Source: Roseateles koreensis
GTDB lineage: Bacteria > Pseudomonadota > Gammaproteobacteria > Burkholderiales > Burkholderiaceae_C
Direction: 5' to 3'
Assembly (NCBI RefSeq): GCF_028595305.1
Contig: NZ_JAQQXS010000007.1
Span: forward strand, 62,001-126,000
DNA length: 64,000 nucleotides
Of the stretch, positions 47,070 to 56,514 are shown piece after piece (position 1 is the stretch's first letter; every line of letters starts with the position of its first letter). The notes below the pieces were generated by a model that did no database searches, was not told the origin of the DNA, and saw only the letters and a list, made by a program, of their open reading frames with translations. A program made the position numbers and the translations under genes.

Positions 47070-47088
47070 GATAACGATTCGCAATAGC
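47070..47088 (-). promoter_or_regulatory. Fur-like box upstream of the flavin/haem operon
   Basis: The minus-strand 19-mer starting GCTATTGCGAATCG and ending TTATC matches 14 of 19 positions of the classical Fur consensus. It lies 37 bp upstream of the di-haem peroxidase ATG in an otherwise AT-rich promoter stretch, a fitting place for iron-dependent repression. Confidence 0.65.
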
Positions 47089-47276
47089 AACATTGATTGA
47101 TTGAGGTCAACAAACAACAAACTTTCAGTGGAGTCAGGGACCCAACGAGTAAGCGGGTTGATCGCCAATTCGACGCTTCACCGCCTGTCGCCTAAGTTTC
47201 CGGCCCCGCTGAGTTTCGGGGTTTGCCCTCTTGGGTAGGGGGACACAAGCGCACGCGCCCTTGCTATGCTGGCTGC

Positions 47277-47822
47277 ATGAGCATCCCGGCCATCCTTGAT
47301 GTCGAGGCTTCCGGTTTCGGGCGGGGCAGCTACCCCATTGAGGTAGGTTTTGTCGATGCGGCGGGCGAATTGTTTTGCTCGCTCATTCAGCCCGAGCCTG
47401 AATGGCAGCACTGGGATCCGTCGGCTGAAAATCTGCACGGCATCAGCCGGGAGGTCTTGCTCAAACATGGCAAGCCGCCCGGCTGGGTGGCACAGCAACT
47501 CAACGAGCGCCTGCAGGGGCAGGTGGTGTATTGCGATGCCTGGGGGCATGACTATCCCTGGTTGGCGCGTCTGTTTGACGCGGGTGGCTGCCTCCCGCGT
47601 TTCAAACTGGCCGACCTGCGCAGCGAACTCAGCGAGGACGAACAAGCGGCCTGGCAAACCGCGTTGGAGCAGGTGCGGGGCGAGTGCGCCTTGACGCGGC
47701 ACCGCGCCAGCACCGATGCGCTCATTCTTCAGCGCACGCTCAAGCGCTTGCGGCAAGAGACTGGGCCATGTTCGGTGGAGCTGCTCAGTCAGCGGCTCGT
47801 TCAACAAACACGTTTGGCTTGA
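47277..47822 (+). CDS. DnaQ-like 3'-5' exonuclease
   Basis: A 181-residue single-domain exonuclease of the DEDD superfamily. The first acidic motif is 'ILDVEASGFGRGSYPIEVGFVD', the second is near 'YCDAWGHDYPWLARLF', and 'HRASTDALILQRTL' is the third region with His and Asp. The ATG at 47277 gives the natural start 'MSIPAILDVEASG'. The substrate (DNA or RNA) is unknown. Confidence 0.85.
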   Translation: MSIPAILDVEASGFGRGSYPIEVGFVDAAGELFCSLIQPEPEWQHWDPSAENLHGISREVLLKHGKPPGWVAQQLNERLQGQVVYCDAWGHDYPWLARLFDAGGCLPRFKLADLRSELSEDEQAAWQTALEQVRGECALTRHRASTDALILQRTLKRLRQETGPCSVELLSQRLVQQTRLA

Positions 47823-47896
47823 TCCATGACAAGCCGACGCCCATCCGCCGGCAGGAAGATCAAACAGAATTCAAACCCTGAACTGCTGAGGCTGCC

Positions 47897-48334
47897 ATGT
47901 TTTTTCACCGTATTCTTGTACCGACCGACGGATCCGCCACGGCCCAGCGCGCCGCCTTGGTGGCTGCCGATATGGCAAAGCGTTATGGCGCTGTACTGGA
48001 CATTGTCAGCGTCATCGACCCCTCACCTTTTTTGTACTTTCCTGACGCCGGAGGGGAGGCCATGGCGTACTACATGGAAGCGAGCGAAGCCGCGGCCCGC
48101 CAAGGCATTGAGCACGCCGAAGACGCGGCGCGCAGCGCGGGCGTGAGCTTCACCAGCCATGTGCTGCGCGAGCACGGGCCGGCGCAGTCCATCGTGGCCC
48201 ATGCGGGCAGCAGTGGCTGCGACCTGATTGTGATCGGCTCCCACGGGCGGCGCGGTATGGACGCTGTGCTGCTGGGCAGCGTGGCACAGAAGGTGTTGAC
48301 CCTGGCCACGGTACCGGTGTTTGTGATCAAGTAG
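47897..48334 (+). CDS. Universal stress protein
   Basis: A 145-residue UspA-fold protein. It begins 'FFHRILVPTDGSATAQRAALVAADMA' and has the ATP-binding pattern 'GSHGRRGMDAVLLGSVAQKV', so it belongs to the nucleotide-binding subgroup. The ATG at 47897 follows GAGG. Confidence 0.95.
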   Translation: MFFHRILVPTDGSATAQRAALVAADMAKRYGAVLDIVSVIDPSPFLYFPDAGGEAMAYYMEASEAAARQGIEHAEDAARSAGVSFTSHVLREHGPAQSIVAHAGSSGCDLIVIGSHGRRGMDAVLLGSVAQKVLTLATVPVFVIK

Positions 48335-48464
48335 TCAAATAAGCGGCGGAATCACCGTCGATCGCAACATTTCACGGGGCTTTCCCGGGGCTGATCGGAT
48401 GTTTTTGCGCGCATTTGCATGCCATCATTGACGCAGTGATAACTGCTTACTTAGAGGGCATGGG

Positions 48465-51068
48465 ATGGCCAATGCCGTCGACATCAGTAACGAAGAACTT
48501 CAGCGGCTGAAGGCATTGCATGAATTTTCGGTACTGGACACAGCAGCCGAGCCTGCTTTTGACGACTTGACGCAGTTGGCGGCGCAGCTGTTTGCGGCGC
48601 CCATTGCGCTTGTCACCTTCATTGACGGCAATCGCCAATGGATCAAAGCCTGTCAAGGCATCGCCATCCGCGAGACACCCCGTTCCGTCGCGATGTGCGA
48701 TCTGACCATTCGAGGCGCTGAAGTCCTGGTGATTGAAGACGCATTGCTGGACAACCGTACCGCCCAGAATCCCTTGGTGACGGGGCCCCCCGGACTGCGT
48801 TTTTATGCGGGCGCGCCGCTGATCACGCCGGAAGGTTTTGCCCTGGGAAGTTTGTGCATCCTGGACACCCGGCCTCGCAGTTTTGACGCGCAGCAGTGTG
48901 TTTGCCTGCAGCAATTGGCCCGCCAAGTGATGTCGCAATTGATGCTGCGGCGCCAGAACAGGCAGCTGACCGACACGCTGACTGAAATCCAGCACGTTGA
49001 CGCCAAGCGCCGCGAGAGTGAGGCTATTTACGCCCTGCTGTTTGCCAACAGCATGGACGGTGTCTTGCAGACGCGTTCGCATTCGGTCATCTTGAGCGCG
49101 AATCCCATGGCCTGCGAGATCCTTGGTTTGCGCGAGGATCAGTTGTGCGGCATGACGCGCAAGAAGCTGCTGAAACTGGACGATCCCCGGCTGCCCCCGC
49201 TTTTGAACGAACTCGAGCGAATGGGCAAAGCACACGGCGAGGTCACCATGATTCGCGGCGACGGCGAGTATTTTGAAGCGGACATTTCCATCGTCACCTA
49301 CCGTGACGAAGCGGGCGAGGATTTCGCCAGTGTGGTGTTTCGCGACGTCACCGAGCGGCGCGTGTGGGCCCGAAAGGTCGAGCAAAGCCTGGAGTTGTTG
49401 GGCAATCTCGCCCGGCGGGTGCCCGGCGCCCTGGTTCAGTACCGCTTGGACGCCGAGGGAAGCGCCAGTTATCCCTATTGCAGCGAGGGCATTTACAACA
49501 TTTACGAAGTCAGCCCGCAAGACCTTCGCAACAACGACGTCTTGGTGCGCCAGCGCGTGCACCCCGATGATGCGGCGGACTTGGCCGATTCAATACGGCG
49601 ATCCGCGGCCACGTTGCAGCCCTGGCATCACGAGTTTCGGGTCATGTTGCCGCGCCAGGGTTTGCGCTGGCGCCTGGGCAGTGGCCAGCCGGAGCGCCTG
49701 GCCGACAACAGTGTGCTCTGGCACGCCTTCTTGACCGACATCACCGAGCGGAAACAATCCGAGCAGCACACCCATTGGCTGGCTTATTACGATGTGCTGA
49801 CCGGCCTGCCGAACCGGCGCATGCTGCTGGACCGCATTGCGCATGACTTGGCGGTGGCGCGTCGTTCGCGCCAGCAGGGGGCGGTGATGTTCATCGACCT
49901 CGATAACTTCAAGCACATCAACGACGCGCTGGGCCATTCGGTCGGCGACGACCTGCTCAAGCAGGTGGCGCAGCGCCTGCGCAAAGTCGCGCGCGAAGGC
50001 GATACCGTGGCTCGCCTGGGTGGGGATGAATTTGTGGTGTTGGTCAGCAATTTGGGCCTGGACGGCGAGCATGCATCGCGCCACGCCATGGCGGTGGCCG
50101 AGAAGCTGCGTGAGGTGCTGGTGATGGACTACCGCATCAATGACCACAGCTATAGCGTGTCGGGCAGCATCGGCATCACCTTGTTCCCCAAAGGGGCGGA
50201 GGCGGTGGACGACCTTCTGCGCGAGGCGGACACCGCCATGTACCGCGCCAAAGCGGCGGGCCGCAATCGCGTGGCCTTCTTCGAGGCGCTCATGCATGTG
50301 GAAGTGCAAGACCGCCTGCACCTGGAGCGCGATCTGAGAGAGGCCTTGTTGCTGGAGCAGTTCCACCTGCATCTGCAGTCCCAGTTCAATGCCGAGGGGA
50401 CGGAGATTGGTGGCGAGTTGCTGCTGCGCTGGCAACATCCGCTGCGTGGCGCCGTGTCGCCTTTGCAGTTCATCCCGGTGGCTGAAGATTCTGGGCTCAT
50501 CATCGAGTTGGGCAACCGCGTGCTGCGTCAGGCTTGCTTGGCGTTGGCGCGCCTGCAGAAGGCGGGTTGTTTGCAGAGCTTGTCGGTCAACGTCAGCCCG
50601 CGGCAGTTCCGCCGAGATGATTTTGTCGACGGCCTGAGAAGAATCATCTTTGAAACCGGGGCGCCGGCCTCGTTTCTCATTCTGGAGGTGACTGAAGGGC
50701 TGTTGATCGAGAACTGGCAAGACACGATTGCGCGCATGTCCGAGCTGGGCGCCATGGGCCTGCGGTTTTCCATTGACGACTTTGGCACCGGCTACTCCAG
50801 CCTGGCGTATTTGAAGAAGCTGCCCCTGTACGAGCTCAAGGTGGACAAGAGCTTTGTGCAGGACACGCCCAGCGATCCCAATGACACCGTCATCGTCGAG
50901 GCGGTGGTGTCGATGGCCAAGCACTTGAACCTGCGCGTGGTGGCTGAGGGCGTTGAAACGCAGGCGCAGCGAGACTTTCTGGTTGCCGCTGGATGCGATT
51001 GCCTGCAGGGTTATCTGTTGGCGCGCCCAGGGCCCTTGGAGGACTGGCTGCTCAAGCGGGGTGCATAA
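48465..51068 (+). CDS. GAF-PAS-PAS-GGDEF-EAL c-di-GMP signalling protein
   Basis: An 867-residue cytoplasmic sensor. It has GAF at about 20-160, PAS at about 185-300, a second PAS-like region at about 310-430, GGDEF at 435-605 and EAL at 615-860. The cyclase motif is canonical ('RLGGDEF', 519-523), with an RxxD inhibitory site (Arg510-Asp513) five residues upstream. The EAL motif reads ELL (651-653), keeping the catalytic Glu. 'NVSPRQF', 'EVTEG', 'DDFGTGYSSL', 'KVDKSF' and 'AEGVET' are intact. Both activities are possible. Confidence 0.92.
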   Translation: MANAVDISNEELQRLKALHEFSVLDTAAEPAFDDLTQLAAQLFAAPIALVTFIDGNRQWIKACQGIAIRETPRSVAMCDLTIRGAEVLVIEDALLDNRTAQNPLVTGPPGLRFYAGAPLITPEGFALGSLCILDTRPRSFDAQQCVCLQQLARQVMSQLMLRRQNRQLTDTLTEIQHVDAKRRESEAIYALLFANSMDGVLQTRSHSVILSANPMACEILGLREDQLCGMTRKKLLKLDDPRLPPLLNELERMGKAHGEVTMIRGDGEYFEADISIVTYRDEAGEDFASVVFRDVTERRVWARKVEQSLELLGNLARRVPGALVQYRLDAEGSASYPYCSEGIYNIYEVSPQDLRNNDVLVRQRVHPDDAADLADSIRRSAATLQPWHHEFRVMLPRQGLRWRLGSGQPERLADNSVLWHAFLTDITERKQSEQHTHWLAYYDVLTGLPNRRMLLDRIAHDLAVARRSRQQGAVMFIDLDNFKHINDALGHSVGDDLLKQVAQRLRKVAREGDTVARLGGDEFVVLVSNLGLDGEHASRHAMAVAEKLREVLVMDYRINDHSYSVSGSIGITLFPKGAEAVDDLLREADTAMYRAKAAGRNRVAFFEALMHVEVQDRLHLERDLREALLLEQFHLHLQSQFNAEGTEIGGELLLRWQHPLRGAVSPLQFIPVAEDSGLIIELGNRVLRQACLALARLQKAGCLQSLSVNVSPRQFRRDDFVDGLRRIIFETGAPASFLILEVTEGLLIENWQDTIARMSELGAMGLRFSIDDFGTGYSSLAYLKKLPLYELKVDKSFVQDTPSDPNDTVIVEAVVSMAKHLNLRVVAEGVETQAQRDFLVAAGCDCLQGYLLARPGPLEDWLLKRGA

Positions 51069-51081
51069 CCGGCGTGACCGG

Positions 51082-52137
51082 CTAGGCCGTTTGTCGCAAT
51101 ACCAGTTCAGTGGGTAACTCGACCGGCAAGGTGCCTTCGCCTTCCAGTTGCGCGATCAAGGCGCCGACCAGCGCCTCGCCCGCCACGTCAATGGATTGGC
51201 GTACGGTGCTCAGCGGCGGCTGGTAGTGCACGGCCAGGGCGATGTCGTCATAACCGATCACGGCCACGTCTTCAGGGACCCGGCGGCCATGACGGCGCAG
51301 CGTGCTGATGGCGGTCATGGCCACGAGATCGCTGGACGCAAAAATGGCATCCAGCGGTTCGCCGCTGTCCAGCAACGCATCCAGGTCTTGCTCGATGGCT
51401 GCACTGACAAAGGGCACGGGCCGGCACAGCGCGGGCGTGGGGCTCAGCCCGCGCGCCCTATGGGCTTGCACATAACCCTCATAGCGCTGGGCAATTTCAG
51501 GCAAGCTGGGGTCGCCGAGAAAGGCAATGTGCTGCGCGCCTTGGTTGAGCAGGTGCTCCACCGCGAGGCGCCCGCCGGCCAAGTTGTCGCTGCCGACGGT
51601 GCAATACAGCTGCTGCGGCAGTTTGGCGCCCCACACGACCAGCGGCACCCGTCGCAGCGCCAGCTCATTGAGTTGATCGTGGTGATGCCATTGGCCGATC
51701 AGGATGATGCCAAGGGCACGGCCCGTGGTGTAGGGGCGCCCGGCATCGTTCAGGTGCTCTGCGTCCACGCGCGACAGCAGCATGTCGAAGCCGCGCTTGG
51801 TGCAGGCATCGGCAATGCTGCCGATCAGCGCCAGAAAGAAGGGGTCTGACAAACTCTGCCGGGTGGCGGTGTCGTAGGGCACGATCACCGCGATGGTGTT
51901 GATCTGCTTGAGGCGTAAATTCTGCGCGCCCACATTGACCGAGTAATTCAGCGAAGCCGCCAACTCTGCCACCCGGGCGCGGGTCTTTTCATTGACCAGT
52001 GGGCTACCGGCCAGCGCGCGCGACACGGTGGAAACGGCAACGCCCGCAAGGCGCGCAATATCGGCCATTTGGGCGCGCCCTGCTGGGGTGGTGATGCTGG
52101 GCTTTTTCTGGGTAGTCACGCAGGAGGCGGCGAACAA
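51082..52137 (-). CDS. LacI-family transcriptional regulator
   Basis: About 351 residues. The DNA-binding domain is 'MADIARLAGVAVSTVSRALAGSPLVNEKTRARVAELAASLNY', followed by a periplasmic-binding-protein-like sensor ('GYDDIALAVHYQPPLSTVRQ'). The start is uncertain. The frame opens at a TTG (52137), a GTG lies a few codons later, and the first ATG (52068) begins right at the helix-turn-helix. No sugar operon is adjacent, so its regulon is elsewhere or it acts as a global repressor. Confidence 0.88.
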   Translation of the reverse strand: MFAASCVTTQKKPSITTPAGRAQMADIARLAGVAVSTVSRALAGSPLVNEKTRARVAELAASLNYSVNVGAQNLRLKQINTIAVIVPYDTATRQSLSDPFFLALIGSIADACTKRGFDMLLSRVDAEHLNDAGRPYTTGRALGIILIGQWHHHDQLNELALRRVPLVVWGAKLPQQLYCTVGSDNLAGGRLAVEHLLNQGAQHIAFLGDPSLPEIAQRYEGYVQAHRARGLSPTPALCRPVPFVSAAIEQDLDALLDSGEPLDAIFASSDLVAMTAISTLRRHGRRVPEDVAVIGYDDIALAVHYQPPLSTVRQSIDVAGEALVGALIAQLEGEGTLPVELPTELVLRQTA

Positions 52138-52248
52138 GCAGTGGGCTGCGCCGGTCGAGCTTCGTGGGTCAACAGGCGGGTGAGTTTGCCGCCAAGTATA
52201 TCGACGGCCACCCGGCCTGTTCTTGTCCCCGCCGCTGCTCCGCTCGCT

Positions 52249-55200
52249 TCAAAGCTCAGCCACGCTCTTGATGCGCTGCGGCGCCGCAACCGGCTGCATC
52301 GGAGCTTGGGTCGTGCGCCCGTGAAAGCGATCGAGCAATTCCCGCCATTGCGCCTTGACGGTGCCGACATGGGCCAGCTTGACATGCCCATAACCCCGAA
52401 TTGACTCAGGCAGGCGCGCCAATTTGAGGGCGGCATCCCACTGGGCGGGCGTTGACTTTATGCTCAGGTGCTGCAGCAACTCATCAATCAACGTCTCGTA
52501 GTCGCGGATCAGGCTGCGCTCCAGTCGGCGTTCTGCGCTGTGTCCAAACGGGTCCAGCAGGCTGCCTCGCAGGCCCTTGCCTTTCGCCAGCAGCTTCAGC
52601 AGCGTGAAGGTCCAGGCGCCCAGCTCGATTTTCTTCACCCGGCCATCGGCGCCCGGCTTGGCCAGGAGCGGCGGCGCCATGTGAAAGCTCAAGCCTTGCC
52701 AGTTTTCAAACTGGGCCCGTAGCTGCGCCTCAAAGCGCCCATCGGTGTAGAGACGCGCTACCTCCCATTCATCCTTGATGGCCAGGAGCTTGGCGTAGTA
52801 GCGTGCTACGGCCTTGCTGAGCCGCTCCGCCTTGCCGTCCTCACCCAGGCTGGCTTCCGCCGCACGCACCCGCTCCACGAGCCGAACATAACGCTGTGCA
52901 TAAGCGGCATTTTGATAGGCTGTGAGGTGCTGGCTGCGGCGGGCGATCAAGCCGTCGGGACCGTCCAGGCGGTCTTGTCCAGGCAGCCAGTGCACGGTCT
53001 GGCGGTCTCTTTTGCCCAGGCGGGCCAGCGCCTGCGGCGCGCCAATGGCCAAGCGGCCTAGGGCGAACGCGGTCTTGTTGCCTTCAACGGCCACGCCATT
53101 GAGCTCAATGGCCCGCATCAGGGCCGCTTCGCTCAAGGGGATCAGCCCGCGCTGGAAGCACGCGCCCAGCATCACGATATTGCTGGGCATGGTGTCGCCC
53201 ATCATGTCTTGGGCAATGGCTTGCGCGTCGATGGTGGACAAAAGCTCGGGCCGTCCACCCACCGCATACGCCATTTTTGCCAGCAACTGCGGGCCTTGCA
53301 GATTTGCGTCCGGGTTGCGCACAAAGGCGGCGGTGGGCAGCTCGTGGGTATTGGCCAAAATCACCGTACGCCCAGGCTTGACGGTGCCCAGTGCATCGGG
53401 CGAGGCGCCCACCACCATGTCGCAGGCCAGCAGGGCGTCTGCCTGCTGGGTGTCGATGCGCACCTGATTGAGCAAGTCCTGGGTGGGCGCCAGCCGGACG
53501 AAACTCAGCACCGAGCCGCCTTTCTGGGCGAAGCCCATGAAGTCCAGCACCGAGGCCTGCTTGCCCTCCAGGTGCGCGGCCATGGCGACCAGCGCTCCCA
53601 CCGTGACCACGCCGGTGCCCCCCACCCCGGTGACCAACAAGTCGAAGGGCCCCGTCCAATCCCAGGCGGCCGGAGCGGGCAGGGCTGCCACTTCGCGGGC
53701 CAGGTCTTGCGCCGTGAAGCCCGCGCCCTGGCGTTGCTTGAGCTGCGCCCCGTGCACCGACACAAAACTGGGGCAGAAGCCGTTGACGCAGGAATAGTCT
53801 TTGTTGCAGCTGCTTTGCTCGATCTGGCGCTTGCGTCCGAAGTCGGTCTCCACCGGTACGACCGAGAGGCAGTTGCTGGCCTGCCCGCAGTCGCCACAAC
53901 CTTCACACACCGCTTCGTTGATGAAGACGCGCCGCGGTGGGTCAAGCATCTCCTTCTTCTTACGGCGCCGGCGCTTTTCGGCAGCGCAGGTCTGGTCGTA
54001 GATCAGCACGGTCACGCCTTCGATCTCGCGCAACTCGCGTTGCACCGCGTCCAACTCGCTGCGATCATGAAAGCGCGTGCCCGCCGGAAAGAGCTTGTGG
54101 TGCCCGGCATATTTGCCAATTTCATCGGACACCACCACCAGGCGTTTGACGCCCTCGGCTTCCACCTGGCGGGCAATCTGTGGCACGCTGGTTTGGCCGT
54201 CCACCGGCTGGCCGCCCGTCATCGCCACGGCGTCGTTGTAGAGAATCTTGTAGGTGATATTGGTTTGGGCGGCAATCGCCTGGCGGATCGCCAGATAGCC
54301 TGAGTGGTAGTAGGTGCCGTCACCCAGGTTCTGGAAGACATGCTTTTCGGTGGTGAAGCGGCTGTGCGCGGCCCAGTCCACCCCTTCAGCGCCCATCTGA
54401 ATCAACCCCGAGGTGCCGCGCTCCATCCAGCTCGCCATGAAGTGGCAGCCAATGCCGGCCAACGCGCGCGAGCCCTCGGGCAGGCGGGTGGAGGTGTTGT
54501 GCGGGCACCCTGAGCAGAAGTAGGGCTGGCGGCGCACGCCGTCAGCAGCATTGCTGAGCAGGCAAGGCGTTAGAAAATCCACCACCAGATGGCGGCGGTC
54601 CAAGGCTGGGTTCAAGCGTGCCAGCCAATCGGCAACGGTGGCCATGATGCGTGAGGGCCGCAACTCACCCACGGCGCTCAGCACAGGCGCGCCAAGCTCG
54701 TCCGTCTTGCCGATCACCTGCGGGCGCTGCGCGTCGGGCCAGTGGTAGAGCAGCTCCTTGATCTGGCGCTCAACCACGGGCGCCTTTTCTTCGATCACCA
54801 GCATGTCGGTCAGGCCTTGCGCAAACTCGACCATGCGGCTCGATTCCAGCGGAAACACCAGCCCCACCTTGTAGATGCGCACCCCGGCCGCAGCCAGCGC
54901 GTTGGGGTCGAGGTCGAGGCGCCGCAACACTTCCATGAAGTCGTAATGGGCTTTGCCCACGGTCACGATGCCGAGCGTGGCGCGCGGGCTCACCACGATG
55001 TGTTTGTCGATGCTGTTGAGCTTGGCGAATGCGCGCACCGCGTCCAGCTTGTGCGCCAGGCGTGTCTCCAACTCCAGGGAGGGCAGGTCCACACTGCGGA
55101 TGTGCAGGTCGGCGGCAGGTCGGTGATCAACGGGCAGCTCGAAGTCCAGGGGCACGCTGTCCAGATCAACTGTCATGCCAGACTCAACCACTTCAGAAAT

Positions 55201-55836
55201 CGCCTTGAAGCCCACCCAGGTGCCCGAGAAGCGGGACAACGCCCAGCCGTAGAGGCCGAACTCCAGATACTCCGCCACATTGCCCGGGTGCACGATGGGC
55301 ATGCTCCAGGCCTGCAAGGCCAGATCGCTCTGGTGCGGGGTGCTGCTGGAGACGCAGCCGTGGTCATCGCCACAGACCACCAACACGCCACCTAACTTTG
55401 ATGTCCCATAGACGTTGCCGTGCTTGAGCGCGTCTCCCGAGCGATCCACCCCCGGGCCTTTGCCGTACCACATGGCAAACACGCCGTCCGCCGTGCGCTT
55501 GGGGTCGAGCGCCACCCGCTGCACCCCGAGGCAGGCCGTTGCGGCCAGATCCTCATTGATGGCGGGCAAAAAGTTGACCCGGGCCGCATCGAGAAACTTC
55601 TTCGCCTTCCACAACTGCTGGTCCACCATGCCCAGGGGGCTGCCGCGGTAGCCGGAGACGAAGCCCGCCGTGTTCAAGCCGGCCCGCTCGTCTTGTGCCT
55701 TCTGGGCCAGCAACAGCCGCACCAGGGCCTGCGTGCCGGTGAGAAAGATTGCGCCGTTGCTGGCGCCGAGGTTGTCGGAGAGTTTGTAGTCCCGCAATGC
55801 GGGAGCGGACCCGGTGGGCTGGGCGCTGGCAGTCAT
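52249..55836 (-). CDS. Indolepyruvate ferredoxin oxidoreductase, fused alpha-beta form
   Basis: A 1195-residue thiamine-diphosphate enzyme joining IorA- and IorB-like parts. It oxidatively decarboxylates aryl 2-oxo acids from aromatic amino acid transamination to acyl-CoA. The N-terminal half carries the pyruvate-oxidoreductase pyrimidine domain, the middle holds the TPP-binding region ('GIGCHFMASWMERGTSGLIQMGAEGVDW'), and a Cys-rich segment ('CEGCGDCGQASNC...CNKDYSCVNGFCPSF') binds Fe-S clusters. The gamma-like domain follows ('LLVTGVGGTGVVTVGALVAMAA'). The ATG at 55836 follows CGGAGAC. It is divergent from its own Lrp-type regulator. Confidence 0.94.
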   Translation of the reverse strand: MTASAQPTGSAPALRDYKLSDNLGASNGAIFLTGTQALVRLLLAQKAQDERAGLNTAGFVSGYRGSPLGMVDQQLWKAKKFLDAARVNFLPAINEDLAATACLGVQRVALDPKRTADGVFAMWYGKGPGVDRSGDALKHGNVYGTSKLGGVLVVCGDDHGCVSSSTPHQSDLALQAWSMPIVHPGNVAEYLEFGLYGWALSRFSGTWVGFKAISEVVESGMTVDLDSVPLDFELPVDHRPAADLHIRSVDLPSLELETRLAHKLDAVRAFAKLNSIDKHIVVSPRATLGIVTVGKAHYDFMEVLRRLDLDPNALAAAGVRIYKVGLVFPLESSRMVEFAQGLTDMLVIEEKAPVVERQIKELLYHWPDAQRPQVIGKTDELGAPVLSAVGELRPSRIMATVADWLARLNPALDRRHLVVDFLTPCLLSNAADGVRRQPYFCSGCPHNTSTRLPEGSRALAGIGCHFMASWMERGTSGLIQMGAEGVDWAAHSRFTTEKHVFQNLGDGTYYHSGYLAIRQAIAAQTNITYKILYNDAVAMTGGQPVDGQTSVPQIARQVEAEGVKRLVVVSDEIGKYAGHHKLFPAGTRFHDRSELDAVQRELREIEGVTVLIYDQTCAAEKRRRRKKKEMLDPPRRVFINEAVCEGCGDCGQASNCLSVVPVETDFGRKRQIEQSSCNKDYSCVNGFCPSFVSVHGAQLKQRQGAGFTAQDLAREVAALPAPAAWDWTGPFDLLVTGVGGTGVVTVGALVAMAAHLEGKQASVLDFMGFAQKGGSVLSFVRLAPTQDLLNQVRIDTQQADALLACDMVVGASPDALGTVKPGRTVILANTHELPTAAFVRNPDANLQGPQLLAKMAYAVGGRPELLSTIDAQAIAQDMMGDTMPSNIVMLGACFQRGLIPLSEAALMRAIELNGVAVEGNKTAFALGRLAIGAPQALARLGKRDRQTVHWLPGQDRLDGPDGLIARRSQHLTAYQNAAYAQRYVRLVERVRAAEASLGEDGKAERLSKAVARYYAKLLAIKDEWEVARLYTDGRFEAQLRAQFENWQGLSFHMAPPLLAKPGADGRVKKIELGAWTFTLLKLLAKGKGLRGSLLDPFGHSAERRLERSLIRDYETLIDELLQHLSIKSTPAQWDAALKLARLPESIRGYGHVKLAHVGTVKAQWRELLDRFHGRTTQAPMQPVAAPQRIKSVAEL

Positions 55837-55844
55837 GCTTGTCT

Positions 55845-55880
55845 CCGGAAATTTTTATATGTAGCCGGATATTTTTGTGC
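55845..55880. promoter_or_regulatory. Twenty-base-phased direct repeat in the IOR/Lrp divergent promoter
   Basis: CCGGAAATTTTTAT at 55845 and CCGGATATTTTTGT at 55865 differ at two of 14 positions and are exactly 20 bp apart, about two helical turns. The first copy overlaps the ribosome-binding site of the oxidoreductase. This is a good candidate for Lrp binding. Confidence 0.6.
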
Positions 55881-55957
55881 AGATGACGCGTACTTTCTTG
55901 CTCTGTTTACTTGTGAATTGCTAAGGAATGAGAGAATTCATCTCAAAGGGTGGCCTT

Positions 55958-56428
55958 ATGGAAAATGAACGTTTCGATCGGGCGACGCGCCAGATTCTTG
56001 AAGCCTTGCAGGCCGACAGCCGGCAGAGCACGCAGGCCCTTGCCGATAAGGTGGGCTTGTCCGCCACGCCTGTGTGGCGTCGCATCAAAGAGCTGGAAGA
56101 CAGCGGCGTAATCCGCCGGCATGTCGCGTTAGTTGACCGGGAGAAGCTGGGCTTGAGCATCTGCGTTCTCGCCAACGTCAGCCTCTTGCGTCACACCGAA
56201 GGGGCGGTGGAGCAATTCGAGCGCCTGGTGCTGGCCAGCCCCGAAATCATCGAATGCCACGGCATCACGGGTGAAGCCGACTACGTCATCAAAGTGGTGG
56301 TGCCCGACATGAAGGCCTACGACCAATTTCTGCAAAGCCAGATTTTCAGGGTGCCCGGCGTGTCCAGCGTGCGCAGCAATGTGGTGCTGCGCGAAGTGAA
56401 GTACGAGACGGCGTTGCCGGTGCGCTGA
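55958..56428 (+). CDS. Lrp/AsnC-family regulator beside indolepyruvate oxidoreductase
   Basis: A 156-residue Lrp protein. It has the helix-turn-helix 'RQILEALQADSRQSTQALADKVGLSATPVWRRIKELEDSGVIRR' and a RAM domain ending 'SSVRSNVVLREVKYETALPVR'. The ATG at 55958 follows AAGGG with good spacing; an upstream ATG at 55928 has its Shine-Dalgarno touching the start codon. Divergent position implies control of the oxidoreductase, likely responding to an aromatic or branched amino acid. Confidence 0.93.
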   Translation: MENERFDRATRQILEALQADSRQSTQALADKVGLSATPVWRRIKELEDSGVIRRHVALVDREKLGLSICVLANVSLLRHTEGAVEQFERLVLASPEIIECHGITGEADYVIKVVVPDMKAYDQFLQSQIFRVPGVSSVRSNVVLREVKYETALPVR

Positions 56429-56514
56429 GCGGCCGCGCCGATGTATTTGAAAGCTGAGGCGCAGAGCCACCGCCGGCTGCGATGGTTGAAGCCAAGCGGC
56501 TCTCAGCAATGAGC

